Shown here piece by piece: positions 23,925 to 37,430 of a stretch of DNA of 64,000 nucleotides (within the stretch, counting starts at the first letter, position 1; every line of letters starts with the position of its first letter). This DNA comes from Liolophura sinensis (lineage: Eukaryota; Mollusca; Polyplacophora; Chitonida; Chitonidae), in NCBI RefSeq assembly GCF_032854445.1, contig NC_088300.1, forward strand, positions 4,462,001 through 4,526,000, given 5' to 3'. Below the pieces are notes generated by a model. It saw nothing but the letters and a program-made list of their open reading frames with translations, did no database searches and was not told where the DNA came from. The translations under genes and the position numbers were made by a program.

Positions 23925-24385
23925 GTTCTCGCCAAAATAACATTTCTTATGTGTAAAATATGAAGAAGTCTTCTGTGAATATTCGATGTTAAAATGTGAA
24001 GAATCAGGTCATCTCTCGATATACTATATCAAAATGTGAAGAAGTCTCCTCTCGATGTTAGGTGTTTAAATATGAAAAGTCTTCTGCATGTGGATACCCG
24101 ATGCACGATAAAATAGATAATCGAAGTCACAATGACAAAAAGCCTTCTGTGGATACTCGATGTCAAAATGTGAAGACCCAAATCTTCTCTAGATATACTG
24201 TGTTAAAATGTGAAGAAGTCTAGATACTAGTCGTTTAAATGTGAAAAGACATCTTTGGATACGCGATGTCAGAATGAGAAAAGTCTTCTGTGGATACTCG
24301 ATGTCAAAGTGTGAAGAAATCTCCTGTGGACAATCAATGTCAAAATGTGAAGAAATCTCCTGTGGACAATCAATGTCAAAATGTG
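23925..24385. repeat. Degenerate 36-bp minisatellite, left part
   Basis: Units contain aatgtgaagaa, tct.ctgtgga and tcgatgtcaaa. The two best units at 24321 and 24357 are exactly 36 bp apart, and older units to the left vary in length. Confidence 0.85.
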
Positions 24386-24794
24386 ATGTTTAATAAAAAA
24401 ATCAAACTCATAGTTCGGGTCGTCAACACGTGAAATTGAAACAAAAAGACCACTTTTATTTTAAAAATCAGCATCGCTATCTATACATACGTATAATTGT
24501 AACGGTGGATACGGTTACCTGGACATAACAGTATAGTTAGCAGTTCTCAGAGGTGTCGGAAAGAGGGCAAATCCAGTAGGCGTACATAGTCAATGTATAA
24601 AATATTGAAAATTTGTATTATACAAAATATTATGCTTTGAAGCCAAAAAAGTATCTCAACTATGTATTTTCATTGCAAATGTTCATACAAACATATCAGT
24701 GAAATTAAAAGTGCGCTATCTCTATACTACCCCCACCATCTAGTTAAGAGAAATTAGACACATACTTACAGAACATAGAGATATTTCACGATAC
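24386..24794. other. Unrelated ~400-bp segment inside the 36-bp array
   Basis: AT-rich DNA separating two blocks of the same degenerate repeat. It may be an insertion, but I see no terminal repeats or target duplication. Confidence 0.45.
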
Positions 24795-24925
24795 GATCAC
24801 TGTGGACAGTTGATGTCAAAATGTTAAGACGTCGTCCATGCAGACTCAATGCCAGAATGTGAAGAAATCATCTGTTGATACTCAGTGCCAGAATGTGAAG
24901 AAGTCGTCTGTGCGTACTCAGTGAC
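24795..24925. repeat. Degenerate 36-bp minisatellite, right part
   Basis: The same motif family as 23925-24385 (actcaatgccagaatgtgaa, gaagaaatcatctgt) resumes for about three units. Confidence 0.75.
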
Positions 24926-27184
24926 TGATTTCAGTCCATCAGTTGGTGATATTTCAATCAGAATAACGGAAGTAAAAGTACTCAGACTGATGATCATCAT
25001 GGATGATCGTGTTATTGTGTGAAGACAAAAATACCTTACCTGACTAAAACCTTATAGTACATTCTTTCATCAAGCGTATGATTCAGTTTGGTTAAAATCT
25101 ATGTGATAATCCCTGATTATATAATTTCCTGACCTTAATCTGACATTAAAATGATTTGGACAAAGAAGTATACTCATGGCAACAAGTTTGATATAGCATT
25201 GATTACGTGGTATACGGTGTATATGCTATCTACGACCCCTGACCTCAATGTAGACCATCCAATTCTACTCTGTATCAGTTTGGTACACATTTACGGCGGT
25301 AAGGTCACATCCTCTTGACAAGAACACTTGACACAATCCTGGACATTCACTGGAACGTAAAAACTGAAGTTCATATCTACATATGATTAGAACTATATGT
25401 GTTTTGTTAAAAATGGATTGTGTTTTTTTTTAAATGCTTTATTTTTACAATAAGCAAAATATGATGTCTTTATCACATGAGCTTGGAGAAGGTTATGTTA
25501 TTCTAATATGCCGCTGACTAGCCACTAAATAGCTTATACTCTGTTCAAATGTTCAAATGGAAAACACTTTTTATCATGAACAGAATAAATAGAGGGATAC
25601 ACAATCTGCTGAAATCGAGCTGTCAGTACCGAGATGAAATGAAAGCATCCAGTTTAGAAAAAAAGGTTGAAGATGTGTGTGAACTCTGATTCATGTTGCT
25701 TTCTAAGAATAAAAACAGTTTTTATCAGTCTAGTTTTTCTGCTAGATCTATTTAACAGTTTCCAAGCTTAATTTTGTACAAAGTTGTTGAGACTGACATC
25801 TTTTCATACAAATGATTTTCTCAGCGATCTGCTTTTATTCTGGTGAAAACATTTTTTTCAACTTATCACCTTATAATGCTGCAGCTATCTACCGCAAATG
25901 TGTTAGCTTTTTGCCGGGTTCAATCTATGTAAGCCTTTTGTCGGCATTGGCTGACAATGAAGCGAGTAAAGTCAGTCGCTAGTGTTATTTTAATAATCTG
26001 GGTTAAGATAACTAACAAGAATTACGGGGATGTGTAGAAGGATGATATATTAATCTGTGGAGAGATGATATTTTAATTGAACCCCCTGGAAATACGTCAA
26101 TAGACGGAGAGCGGCTTGGCCTGATTAAACTTACTCCTCTCTTTGTAAGACTTCTCGTCACCCTCGCTATTCATCACACGGGCACTTTGAAGTTGACTGC
26201 ATCTTTATAATTGCTTTCGAAATTTCAAATTGAAGATTGACGGAATATTCCTATGCGTCGCTTTATTTGTTGGGCTAGCTGCTGGACAGAATGCCACAAG
26301 ACCAAAGTAGTGTTGATAGAGACCATAACAAACTTGATCGGACCTCTTTGTGCTAGGGTTTTACTGTATACATCTACTGTCAAAAAGATGGGCAGGGGGA
26401 AACAATTGGCCACTACGCCCTGTGTCCCTGCCCCCTGTATCTACTCTATTGCCCAGGGCGGGCAACCCGATATCTTATAGAAAATGTATTGTCCAAATCC
26501 TTCAGAGGGTATAAATGACAATCATGGCCAAACGTCAGTGTGTAACGAGGGCCTTAATGCTCTGACTTGGTGATATAGAGGCAGCCGTTCTGTTTGTTCC
26601 CTCATAAAACCAACCATCAGGTGTCTTCAGACTACTTGTGCTGTGTTTAGGCACCATGTAGTCTTAAGATGTCACTGTCGACCATAGGAGGTCGGATTAT
26701 GGCCTTCACACTTTCTAGTCGCCCAATGCACAGGGTCGCCCAATGCACTCCTAGATCATCACACTATAAATAGCACGGAGAAAGGTGGGCAATAAAGTGG
26801 TCAAGCTTAAAGTGTCGATTAACCACTGGAAGTGACGTGGATCATTTCACATCATTGATTTATGGTTATGTTATGGAAGGATAAAAGAATACACCAGAAA
26901 GCGGTATAGTGTTTGTTTGTAAGTCAAGTGTACGAGTAGAGCAGGTATATGTATGGTACATAACTCAAGGCTCCAGAGCTTGTTGACTGTCGACAACGGT
27001 TAGGTAGCGAAGGCGGTAATAAACTCAAACATTACTGAAATGTACCCCGACAGTCTGAAAGGTCAGCATTACATTTGCTTCTTCTTATTTGGTTAAATGT
27101 TGTCATGTATATTTAAACACAGCGCGCATATGGCTAACTGCGCGATAAAAACTCCTTACGATAAATGACGACTAAAATAACAAC
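24926..27184. other. Non-coding stretch
   Basis: No supported gene. Opposing short frames near 26225-26480 lack motifs. Confidence 0.4.
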
Positions 27185-27790
27185 AAATGTGTGATAATGT
27201 ATACCTGGTGACCAATTATGTAGTGTGATAATGTATATCTGATCACCAATCATATAGCATTATAATGTGTATCTGGTCACCAATCAAGTAGTGTGGTAAT
27301 GTTTATCTGGTCACCAATCTTGTAGTGTGATAATGTGTATCTGTTCACCAATCATGTAGTGTGATAATGTGTATCTGGTCACCAATCATGTAGTGTGATA
27401 ATGTGTATCTGGTCACCAGTCATGTAGTGTGATAATGTGAATCTGTTCCCCCCATCATGTAGTGTGATAATGTGTATCTGTTCACCAATCATGTAGTGTG
27501 ATAATGTGTATCTGGTCACCAATCATGTAGTGTGATAATGTGTATCTGGTCACCAGTCATGTAGTGTGATAATGTGAATCTGATCCTCTATCATGTAGTG
27601 TGATAATGTGTATCTGGTCACCAGTCATGTAGTGTGATAATGTGTATCTAGTCATAAATCGTCTAGTATGATAATGTGTATCTGGTCACCAATCATGCAG
27701 TATGATAATGTGTATCTGGTCGCCAGTCATGTAGTGTGATAATGTGTATGTGGTCACGCATGATAACATGTGATAGTGTGTATCCGGTCT
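27185..27790. repeat. 34-bp minisatellite
   Basis: About 17 units with core gtagtgtgataatgtgtatc followed by tggtcaccaatcat. Spacing is exactly 34 bp in the centre (for example 27361 to 27395). Variants (gttcccccc, gatcctct) recur in order, which suggests block duplication. Outer units are decayed. Confidence 0.95.
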
Positions 27791-30700
27791 CCCATTATAA
27801 TGGGTGAAATACTATCTGGTAACTTTTTTCCTCAGACATGTTTTAATATGATAAATGATTAGACCAGTCTATATCGCGCGATCGAAATATATTTTATTAC
27901 GACATACTAGGATGATATCTGATATTTGTATAAAATGCGTTAAATGCGGTGGTTTATATATTAACACCATGATCTATATACCGCTTTCATAAACAGTGAT
28001 ACCTATAGGCCGTAGTCAACGGGGGTTTTGTAGCAGTATTATAAAACTCTAAACGTCCAATTGACACTTGGATTCTGTTAAATTGAGACGCCAAGAGATT
28101 TCAACTAACCAGTGAGCTTACGTTTGATGCATGTATGTGGAATAACGCTGGCGTCACTCGTCAATTTCCACGTCAGGATACTATGCGATATTTCAACATG
28201 GAGCTTGAATGTCAGATTCACATGAAAAGTGCAAAAAAACCTTCGAAGCTAAGAAACACACCAAGGTTACATAACATTCCCTATTGCCTTTCCTCCAGTT
28301 ATAACAAACTGGGAATCGAGAGATACATGAGGCAGAATCCTACACTGTGTGGTCTACGTTTTGTTATAAAAAAAACCACTCCCACAGAAGTTCGCTGCAT
28401 TAATTATACTTCTTCTGGTATAGTTGTTTCCATAGGAATTTGTCTTCAAAGTTTCACTTTTCATCGCCGCATAGCTCTGACAAACACATGCAATGTGAAA
28501 TATAAAGAAAATGATGGTGGTCTGTAAATGTAGGTGGGCCTCTATCCTGCCCATGTGATTATGTCTAAAGATTTGCATGATTCCGCTGTGTACAATGTCA
28601 TGTCATCTATGCCCAAACCTTCTCAGTATTTAGTTACATTTCAATAGCGGACCACATACAGACATAACGAACTAAACACAGGCGAATTTCAATCACACAG
28701 ACGAAACATCCTGCGAACATGTCTGACTAAAAGTGGATATAATCCCTCAAATCCTTGTGGGCTATTTGAAATGCCCCCCACTGTCGTTTACAAAAGCCTA
28801 TAGGTCGTGACAAACTTGCGCAACGTGCAGTTTATTGCGCATTTTCATTACTGATGTTTGTAACACTCACATCAAGCAGAAATTAAGGCATCAAATTTTC
28901 CATGATCCCAGAAACCACCGAAGCACCATCTACAGCATAATCTACTACCGAGAGCTTTGGTTACATTTTCCACGTGGTTGAAAGGATGCTTAATGTTGTT
29001 GGGTGGATGTTTAATCACGCAAACTTGCCCTATCACATTTCATCCCTTGTATCTGGACAAGAGTGTCGAATTGTCAGTTATTTAATACTGGGGCTTTAAT
29101 TCTGGCGCTACGTGCCAGAAATCATGTTCGCGGGTAATCCCCAACGCCTGTCTGTTAATGGTCGACAGCCTATAATGGTCACTTCAGCCAATCGCGAGTT
29201 CAAAACCCGCTCTCTCTGGCTTTCCAAGGATGCCTACGTTTTCTCCCCTTTTTTTGGACGAGCATCCGCAATTCTCCAGTTATATGCTTGATTGCTAATA
29301 TTGATCATAACAATGAGGTGTATAGTCGTAGACGTGAGCTTAAGAGAATTGTGACGGGAAAATGGGGTCTAGTTAAACCCAACCTGGGAAAACATCGTAT
29401 AAATCTTTCAATATTTTTCATTATTTATAGTGGCTAAAACATACATACATCTGTAGGTATAAATGCACCTGCATATATGTGCATAGCAGCGATCGAAAGA
29501 GCGCTTATAAGCTTGTGTGTAAACGCCTGAAACTGTACGCCTACACATAATTTTAATATCACTTGAAAGTTTAATTCATGGAGAAAGTTCGTCCTGCTTC
29601 AGCGCATGTCAGTGCATGTTGAGCGGTTGCACTCAGTCACACTTACACCGACATGCCTTCCAGCTCTCTGTCCCACGCGACGCTCATAGATTATCACACA
29701 ATGAAGTTTTTGTTTCCTTCTAATTTCATGGCGAAAATAATTGTTTATAAGTCTTCTTTACCACTTTCCGACATCTGCCTCCTGGGCCTTATTCGTCAAG
29801 TTTTCAAGAGAAACTCAAGTAAATTATGCTGCGTACAAAGAACTAAACACGTTCAACCAGTACCGCCTTATTTAATTATCCGCTAATTAACGGTGCTTAC
29901 AGTGGCTAGCTACCTTATCCTAGCGCAGACTGGAGACCGTGTACCGTCATTGACACAACACCAATTTGTTAATTTTGTCCTTGCTCACTCGGCTGCGCAG
30001 AAAAATAGTATGTAATCAAACGGTAAAGAAATGCAATCCATGCATGTAGACGTTTTTTTTTTCAACGCAGTTTTTTTTTCTTTTTTTGTTAGAAAACGTC
30101 AAGCGTCCTTGGACAAATTTCTGATGTTTGTTGGCTGAATGCCATTATTTGAAAGTAAGGTGAATCTTAAAAACTATTGTCAAAACACGAATTTCTTCAC
30201 ACGAATTCAACAGTAGAAAACATGACAACTTTGAGCGTGCAAAACGAAACGTAAGTCAATGTCAAACTCTGGGGTCTGTTTTATTTCAGGGTAAATGTGT
30301 GAATTGACTTAAAATCAAAAAAGACTGGAATACTGCTCAACAGGAATTCCTTTCGCGACTTATGGATTATATGGTGTCTAGATACACACTTTGCTCTTGT
30401 TATGACACGGGTAGGACTGCTAGAGAAACGGATAGCAAGAGGCCTTTTTGAAAACGTTGTTTTTATTGAAGTGATGATTCCTAGTGAACGTCGTATCAGT
30501 TAATGATCAGTTGATTCTAGAAGCAGTTAATGTACATGTGTGATAGACATTTATCACTTGTTCACTTTAACAGGATATGGTATTTACAAATAAATTTTGC
30601 AGTAGGCCAGCATGCCCACGCTGTATTGTACGGAATGTAAGTATACAAAAGTATGGAAGCGAACGAGCAACTAAATCTGAGGATAAATGTGGGTATGATG

Positions 30701-33700
30701 AGGTTTTGATATTAATCAGGATATCAAAAGACCTCCTAAATAAGGGTAGAGGCTTTCAGATTTCAAGTATTTGGAATTCAGCCTCTTCACACGCAGATGG
30801 CATGCGCAAAGAATTACGGTTTAAATGAGGTAAACGCAGGGGTGTACAACTTGAACATCCGTATGATGTGTATATGCTCATGTAGAAGCATGTATGGTTG
30901 GTTGTCTGTGCGTCCACTGTAGCTCTGGATCGACACTGTATGTTCACCTAGATCTTTTAAACCTTCTAATACAATCGCTCGAGCGTTTAGTGGTATAAAA
31001 TTATTTACCTGTTTTCTTCCTCGAGCCCTGATGGCAAGTGAAAAAACCCACAAACAGGCTAATGTGATGTGGGAAAATTTCAGTCGCGCTTATTTTTGGG
31101 AATACAAAAAAAAATTAAACAAATAAGAACAAGTCTTTAGTGACGATGTGTGTGCGTGATGTACCAGTATATCAACGTAAATACAGGCCCTGTAACAACC
31201 TTGTTCCGTACCGTTTATAGTATTGAACTAAACTGTATGCCAGTATGTAGGCCTAACCACTTATTTAACTGATATTCCTATGGTAGCAACTCAGTGCGCA
31301 CGATCTGGAGATTTCAACTTCGGTTTATATAGCTTTTTACGATTTTCCATTTGTGCGTAAAAAGGCAGTATTTTATGTGTACTGTTTGAGGATCTAAATG
31401 CTTCATTAGTTACTTTTTTGTTTTATTGATTTGTGTTAATACTGCCTAGTTTTTGTAAGGTGGGGTTGAGAACTCAGTACTAAGATCTGTAGCAGGGATT
31501 TTTATCGCTCATGCATATAGGATAGCAACTAATTACTTATAATGGGTAGTTAGCGATGGTATCTGATGTTAAATGTGATTGTAAATCTTAACTGAGTAAA
31601 TATGGTGACGCAATGCTTGCAGTCTAGTCTGCTTAAATTCAAGGCAGACAAAATTTCTGAAATGATTTGCCAAATCAGCAAGTATAATGTGCATTGAGAT
31701 TTCTTCCCAGCCTGTCTAATTAGAGAGAATAGATACACATACGGATAGAAAATCAACATGATTTCTAATAGTTCTGAATGTGCGCGAAAGTTTCTAGCGA
31801 GTGGAGGGTGCACAGGTAGGGGAGGGGGTATGGGTGTTTTGTACATTGGAATTTGATCATAGCCTTTCTGAGCTTTGTCGTCTTTGTTTCGTTCCCAGTT
31901 ACTTTGCCTGCAGGTTTTACACGAATTCTCGCATCTAAAAACACAATACAGCCTTGTGAACTGTATGTCAGTCGAACTCTCTGACCGTGTTTTCTTGCAT
32001 AAAACTCACGTGGCATTGTTTCGGGAAGGTGGTTGTGTCAATGTCGTGTACTCTATCTGCGAGGGGTGTTTAAGCAGCTGAACGACGGTCTCTAGGTTAT
32101 ATTACATACGACAAAGTTATAACAAACATGCAATGTTGACAACACAATGGCGGCGAATTCTCTTTTGTAGTGTTTAGCACAGAGTTCAGAACGTTATATG
32201 ATAAAATGTGGGCTAGTTTAGTTTACTTAGTTTAGTTTTGTAACCAATATAGAATTTTATCTCTACAGTAAAGCGGCGAAATTTCGGTTTGTCTGATTTC
32301 AGCAACATTGTTTTGTCTCAGGACTATTGAATGTGAACAGAAAAAGCCAGTTTTCTGTGTCTTCTTTGGGAAGACAGACGTCTATAGGTAATATATCATT
32401 CATTAGATAGTTTGAAAAGTGGAACGCCCATTATTGCCGTTTTATAATGTGTTCAAATTGAAAAGTTCTCGCTTGAGCTGAATTAATAATGTCGTAGAAA
32501 TAGGATAATAATATTGGATAAATGAGGCCATCCTACACGTAAATCAGTGGGGGGAGTACTTGTTGGTGATTGCGCTTGGAGACTGTTTCATTTCATGCGT
32601 ATCACGCTCTATATATCCCTGAATTGTCAAATAATTTGACGACATAGAATAATCTGGTCCTGCTTTGTCGCCGTTTAAGTCAGAATCTTTGAAGTATAAA
32701 ACGCATCCATTGAGGCTGAAGAGGATATAATTGGACAGGATCTGGTCTTGGTGATGTTTTGTAGAGAGTGCGATAACATACGACGAGGTTCAAAAGAGCA
32801 GCATGTGAGCGAAGATGTCAGAGAGTTCGCATGGGTTGGCAGGAATTATTCAATTTATTCTTTTATCAATGTTTGTTGGTGCAATCCACGGGAGCATGTA
32901 ACATTTTATTCTGTTACAAAAGTGGGATTATGTCTTTTGATCCGCTTCACACAAGATTACAAAATCACTGCAATATTTGAGTGTATTTGAGAATATTCTG
33001 GCCTTTCGTCGTGTTTTTGTCGTTTGACGTGGTTTCAAGTGGCATCAATATAACGCTTGAATTGTTCTGTTGAATTTTGGTTCAGTCTTCGTGTGCGTCG
33101 AGGAGATAAGGTTACATCTGTGCCCACGGTAAAACATTTGTCGGCACGACAGAACACGATAAACCTGGTCCCCTCAAAACGGGCTGTTATTACACGATGT
33201 TAGATGAATTCCTTCCCCAACGTGCAACTTTAGAGCGCCATCATAAACAAGCTGCAAGCCACCCAGTCTGATACCACGGACCACACACGCCCCTGTGGGC
33301 TGGTGCTCACGCACGCTGGGGCGCAAATGACCGTCATAAAATAACCCCCTTTTTTAGATTTCATCTATTAGCTTACGTAACTGTGTATATTAGACTTGAA
33401 ACCTTTTGTAGGCACATCCTCAAATTTCAAAGGAAACGTATAGAATGTCCAATAAACCCATAACCCGTTACTTTCAACAACCCACATTTGCCTTTTACTT
33501 TCAAAATACACGCAGGTAAATTGAAAGTTTGACATTTCCAAATTGGGCATCTTCGGTTGTGCTAAACAAAGGGCAGGACTTGAACAGGATATAATAGTGG
33601 TATCCTAACACAACTAAATCCGCAGCTGAAAGTTGTAAGGTGAATTGAGTTACACATTCCCCGTATCAGAACTGTACTCTACCTTCAGGAATAACAGAAA

Positions 33701-33894
33701 ACTTTACCGGTGAAGTATACAACCAGTAAATGGTGTTCTTGCAATTATGGCAATCCTTAAGTTAGTGGATTCAGACACTATTATCAGAGCTTGGCGCTTT
33801 GAGAAGATCTCTGGTTCCTACTCGTGTTCATATCAGTTCAGCAATGATTTGATACTATTATCTGGTGTATTGTTAAGTTACAGGGAAATGTTCT
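27791..33894. other. Long non-coding stretch
   Basis: Six kilobases without a gene I can support. The longest frame (28135-28527, +, 130 codons) has no recognisable domain. Frames at 29653, 30577, 31550 and 32748 are likewise unsupported. Introns of a gene lying outside the window cannot be excluded. Confidence 0.4.
29160..29290 (+). mobile_element. Possible decayed tRNA-derived SINE head
   Basis: A B-box-like cgcgagttcaaaacccgc at 29192-29210 is followed by ctctctggctttccaagg, reminiscent of the family A region after its B box. No A box or tail is clear, so this is a tentative remnant. Confidence 0.3.
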
Positions 33895-34625
33895 CTGCAG
33901 CTTGAGCTGTAGGGTTTTAGATGGACTGTTCACAATATCAGGTGTTTCCTTGAGCTTTAGGGTTTTAGATGAACTGTTCACAATATCCGGTGTTTCCTTG
34001 AGCTGCAGGGTTTTAGATGAACTGTTCACAATACCTGGTGTTTCCTTGAGCTGTAGGGTTTCGGATGAAATGTCAACAATATCTGTTGTTTCCTCGAGCT
34101 GTGGGGTTTTAGATGAACTGTTCATAATATATGCTGTTTCCATGAGCTGTAGGGTTTTAGAAGAACTGTTTACAATCTCTGGTGTTTCCTTGAGCTATAG
34201 GGTTACGGATGAAATGTCAACGGTATCTGTTGTTTCGTTGAGCTGCAGGGTTTTAGATGAAATGTCCACAATATCTGGAGTTTCGTTGAGCTGTAGGGTT
34301 TTAGATGAACTGTTCACAGTATCTGTTGTTTCCTTGAGAAATAAAATTTTAGATGAAATGTTCACGATATCTGGTGTTTTGTTGACCTGTAGGGTTTTAG
34401 ATGAAAAGTTCACAGTATGTGGTGTTTCGTTGAGCTGTAGGGTTTCAGATGAACTGTTCACAATATGTGGTGTTTCATTGAGTTATAGGGTTTTAAATGA
34501 ACTGATCGCAATGTCTGGTGTTTCGTTGAGCTGTAGGCTTTTAGATAGAATGTTCATAATATCTGATTTTTCATTTAGCTGTGAGGTTTTAAATGAAATG
34601 TGTACAATATCTGGTGTTTCGTGAG
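33895..34625. repeat. 48-bp minisatellite, left block
   Basis: About 15 units with motifs gggttttagatgaactgttc, acaatatctggtgttt and cgttgagctgta. Unit length 48 bp is 16 codons, so both strands remain open: + gives a repeated LDELFTISGVSLSCRV (240 codons, 33902-34624) and minus a repeated NSSSKTLQLKETPDIV. The array breaks off at the retroelement starting near 34630 and resumes at 36155. Confidence 0.95.
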
Positions 34626-34636
34626 GTTTTAGTAAA

Positions 34637-35520
34637 TTTGTCATCACTGTAGCAGACAAGGCTCCTAATAATGTCATCTTTATTTGCAAGAATTATTATT
34701 ATCAAATTCTTGTTCAAGAGCTATGTACATCTACAACGACATCCACGTATTCTGCTACTACATGTACTCTGGAGAAACTATTTAACAAACACAAAACCTT
34801 TCTTAAAGAAAGGCGCATAAATATACCTACCTGTCATACAGAAATACCACAACTTTACTGGATTCCTAAAATGCATAAATCCTCATACAAGGCTCGATTT
34901 ATTGCATATACCGTACAAAGACGTATCCACATGGGATTTCTCTACTCTCTATACTACGATTCCTCACAAAGATCTTATTGAAAGAATATCGTCGTTAATT
35001 GTCTCGGTAGTTACTAAAACAGGTCACCGTTACATTAACCTCAGAAGGAATAAGGCTTTCTTTAGTTCAACTATTTATAAAGGTTACCACTCATGGGATG
35101 TTACATTATTTATTGAACTACTTGAATTTCTCGTTAATAACATCTATGTGAAATTTACCAACAGTGCATAGGTATTCCAATGGGTACCAATTGTGCGCCT
35201 CTTTTGGCAGACCTATACCTGTTTTCATATGAATACGGATACATGCTTAAATTAGATAAAAGTAATATCTTTAAAGCTCGATCCTTTTCCTGCATATGGC
35301 GTATACATATCTCGCCTTGTAGCATTTGTCAGATCTTGCGTTAATTGTGATGACTTTAATCTGCGTCACAAGTTGCTAGTTCAAAAACTAGTTTGTCAAG
35401 GATACTCCATCAAACGCCTTCATTCTAAGTTTCTCAAATTTTACAATGAGTATAACACTCTTGTTGCCAGGTATGGACAGAGCGTTCAGAATCTCTGGCG
35501 ATCTGCATTGTGATCAACCA
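34637..35520 (+). pseudogene. Penelope-like retroelement reverse transcriptase, decayed
   Basis: Successive fragments match the Penelope-like RT order. 34637-34898 reads FVITVADKAPNNVIFICKNY, then a LYWIPKMHKSSYKARFIA motif. A frame change and loss of the next segment lead to WDFSTLYTTIPHKDL (about 34926 on) and, after another frame change near 35155, QQCIGIPMGTNCAPLLADLY. A further loss removes the region that should hold the catalytic YxDD box. The last piece (about 35285-35515) reads PAYGVYISRLV and continues to RYGQSVQ. No start codon, endonuclease domain or intact frame is visible. The copy lies in a 1.5-kb interruption of the 48-bp array, so it presumably inserted there. It cannot encode an active enzyme. 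Family recognition is from motif order. Confidence 0.9.
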
Positions 35521-36154
35521 CATAGACGGCGCTGTTATCCCTATGTAGATATCTATCACGTACATGGTATTTAACAACATAGATGGCGCTGGTTGCCCAG
35601 TGTAACCGTCTATCTTGTATGTCATGTGCAATATCATAGATGGCTCCTCTTGTAGTATGAGATCTTTACATATTAACGGGAAAGACGTAATCGTCCGTTA
35701 CTTTTGAATCATAATCTGTTCTGTTAAGGTTTGTACCGCTCGTCGTTTTCGAACTGTATCTAATACCGCTTAACCTGGGGCTAGGGGCCGTAAAGGTAGC
35801 CATGCTCAATACATCAGCATGATGCCTTTATGAACAGTTGCAATCAAAGCGCGACTGAGATACTTGCTTAATTGTTATTTGACCTGGAACTCATTCACGG
35901 ACTACGAATTTGAACTATAATATGGAATTCATGCCTAGAATATCCACTGTCTGCCCGGCATCATTGAAAACTGATGACCACTTCTCTCTTGTTTGTTACC
36001 GGCTTTATTTCTTATTTGTATAATTTCTTACACACCTTTGTCTTTGGGAGCTAGTGTTAAACATTCTTTTGGAAATGGATCTTGCAATTATCGACTTGGA
36101 ACGCATTTTAACGACTACGAATGGTGTATGAATGTCGGAAATGACTCTTATATT
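35521..36154. other. Remainder of the array interruption, possible element 3' region
   Basis: Between the retroelement coding remnant and the resumed 48-bp array. It holds a degenerate ~60-bp direct duplication near 35515-35635 (acatagacggcgctg and acatagatggcgctg), then unrecognised sequence. It may belong to the Penelope-like element. Confidence 0.45.
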
Positions 36155-37430
36155 TAGATGAAATGTCCACAATATCTGGTGTTTCGCTGAGCTGTGGGGC
36201 TTAGGTGAAATTTCCACAATATCTTATGTTTCCTTGAACTGTGGGGTTTTAGATGAAATGTTCACAATATCAGGTGTTTCCTTGAGCTATAGGGTTTTAA
36301 ATAAAATGTTCACAATATCTGGTGTTTCGTTGATGTGTGGGGTTATAGATGAAATGCCCACAATATCTGGTCTTTCGTTGAGCTGTGGGGTTTTAGATGA
36401 AATGTTCACAATATCTGGTGTTTTCTTGAGCTGTAACGTTTTAGATAAAATGTTCACAGTATCTGCTGTTTCGTTGAACTGTACGGTATTAGATGAACTG
36501 TTCATAATATCTGGAGTTTCGTTGAGCTGTGGGGCTTTAGATGAAATTTCCACAATATCTTATGTTTCCTTGAACTGTGAGGTTTTAGATGAAATGTTCA
36601 CAATATCAGGTGTTTCCTTGAGCTGTAGGGTTTAAATAAAATGTTCACAATATCTGGTGTTTCCTTGAGCTGTAGGGTTTTAAATAAAATGTTCACAATA
36701 TCTGGTGTTTCGTTGAAGTGTGAGGTTTTAAGTAAACTGTCCACATTATCTGGTGTTTCTTTGAGCTGCAGGGTTTTAGATGAAATGTCCACAATATCTG
36801 GTGTTTTCTTGAGCTGTAAAATTTTAGATGAAATATCTACAATATCTTGTGTTTCGTTGAGGTGTAGGGTTTTAGATGAACTGTTCACAGTATCTGCTGT
36901 TTCCTTTAGCTGTTAGGTTTTAGATGAACTGTTCACAATATCTGGAGTTTCGTTGAGCTGTAGGATTTTAGATGAATTGTTCACAATATGTGGTGTTACG
37001 TTGAGCTATAGGGTTTCAGAGGAACTGTTCACAATGTCTGGTGTTTCGTTGAGCTGTAGGGTTTTAGATGGAATGCTCACAATATCTGCTGTTTCGTTGA
37101 CGTGTGACGTTTTAGATGAAATGTCCACAATATCTGATGTTTCCTTGAGATGTAGGGTTTTAGATGAAATGTCTACAATATCTTGTGTTTCCTTGAGCTG
37201 TAGGGTTTTAGGTGAACTGTTTACAATATCCGGGGTTTCCTTGAGCTGTAGGGTTTTAGATGAAATGTTCACAATGTCTGGTGTTTCGTTGAGGTCTGGG
37301 GTTTTAGATGAACTGTTCAGAATACGTGGTGTTTCTTTGAGGTGTAGAGTTTTAGATGAACTGTTCACAATATGTTGTGTTTTTTCTTGAGCCGTAGGGT
37401 TTTAGATTAAATGTTCACAATATCTGGTCT
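36155..37430. repeat. 48-bp minisatellite, right block
   Basis: The same unit as 33895-34625 continues for about 26 copies, with both strands largely open (for example + 36953-37390, minus 37006-37368). Units differ by point changes such as gaactgttc versus gaaatgttc and tgtttcg versus tgtttcc. Confidence 0.95.

Noticed and set aside
28135-28527. + strand gene of 130 codons
   Set aside because: No recognisable motif and no supporting context. Kept only as a mention in the gap entry.
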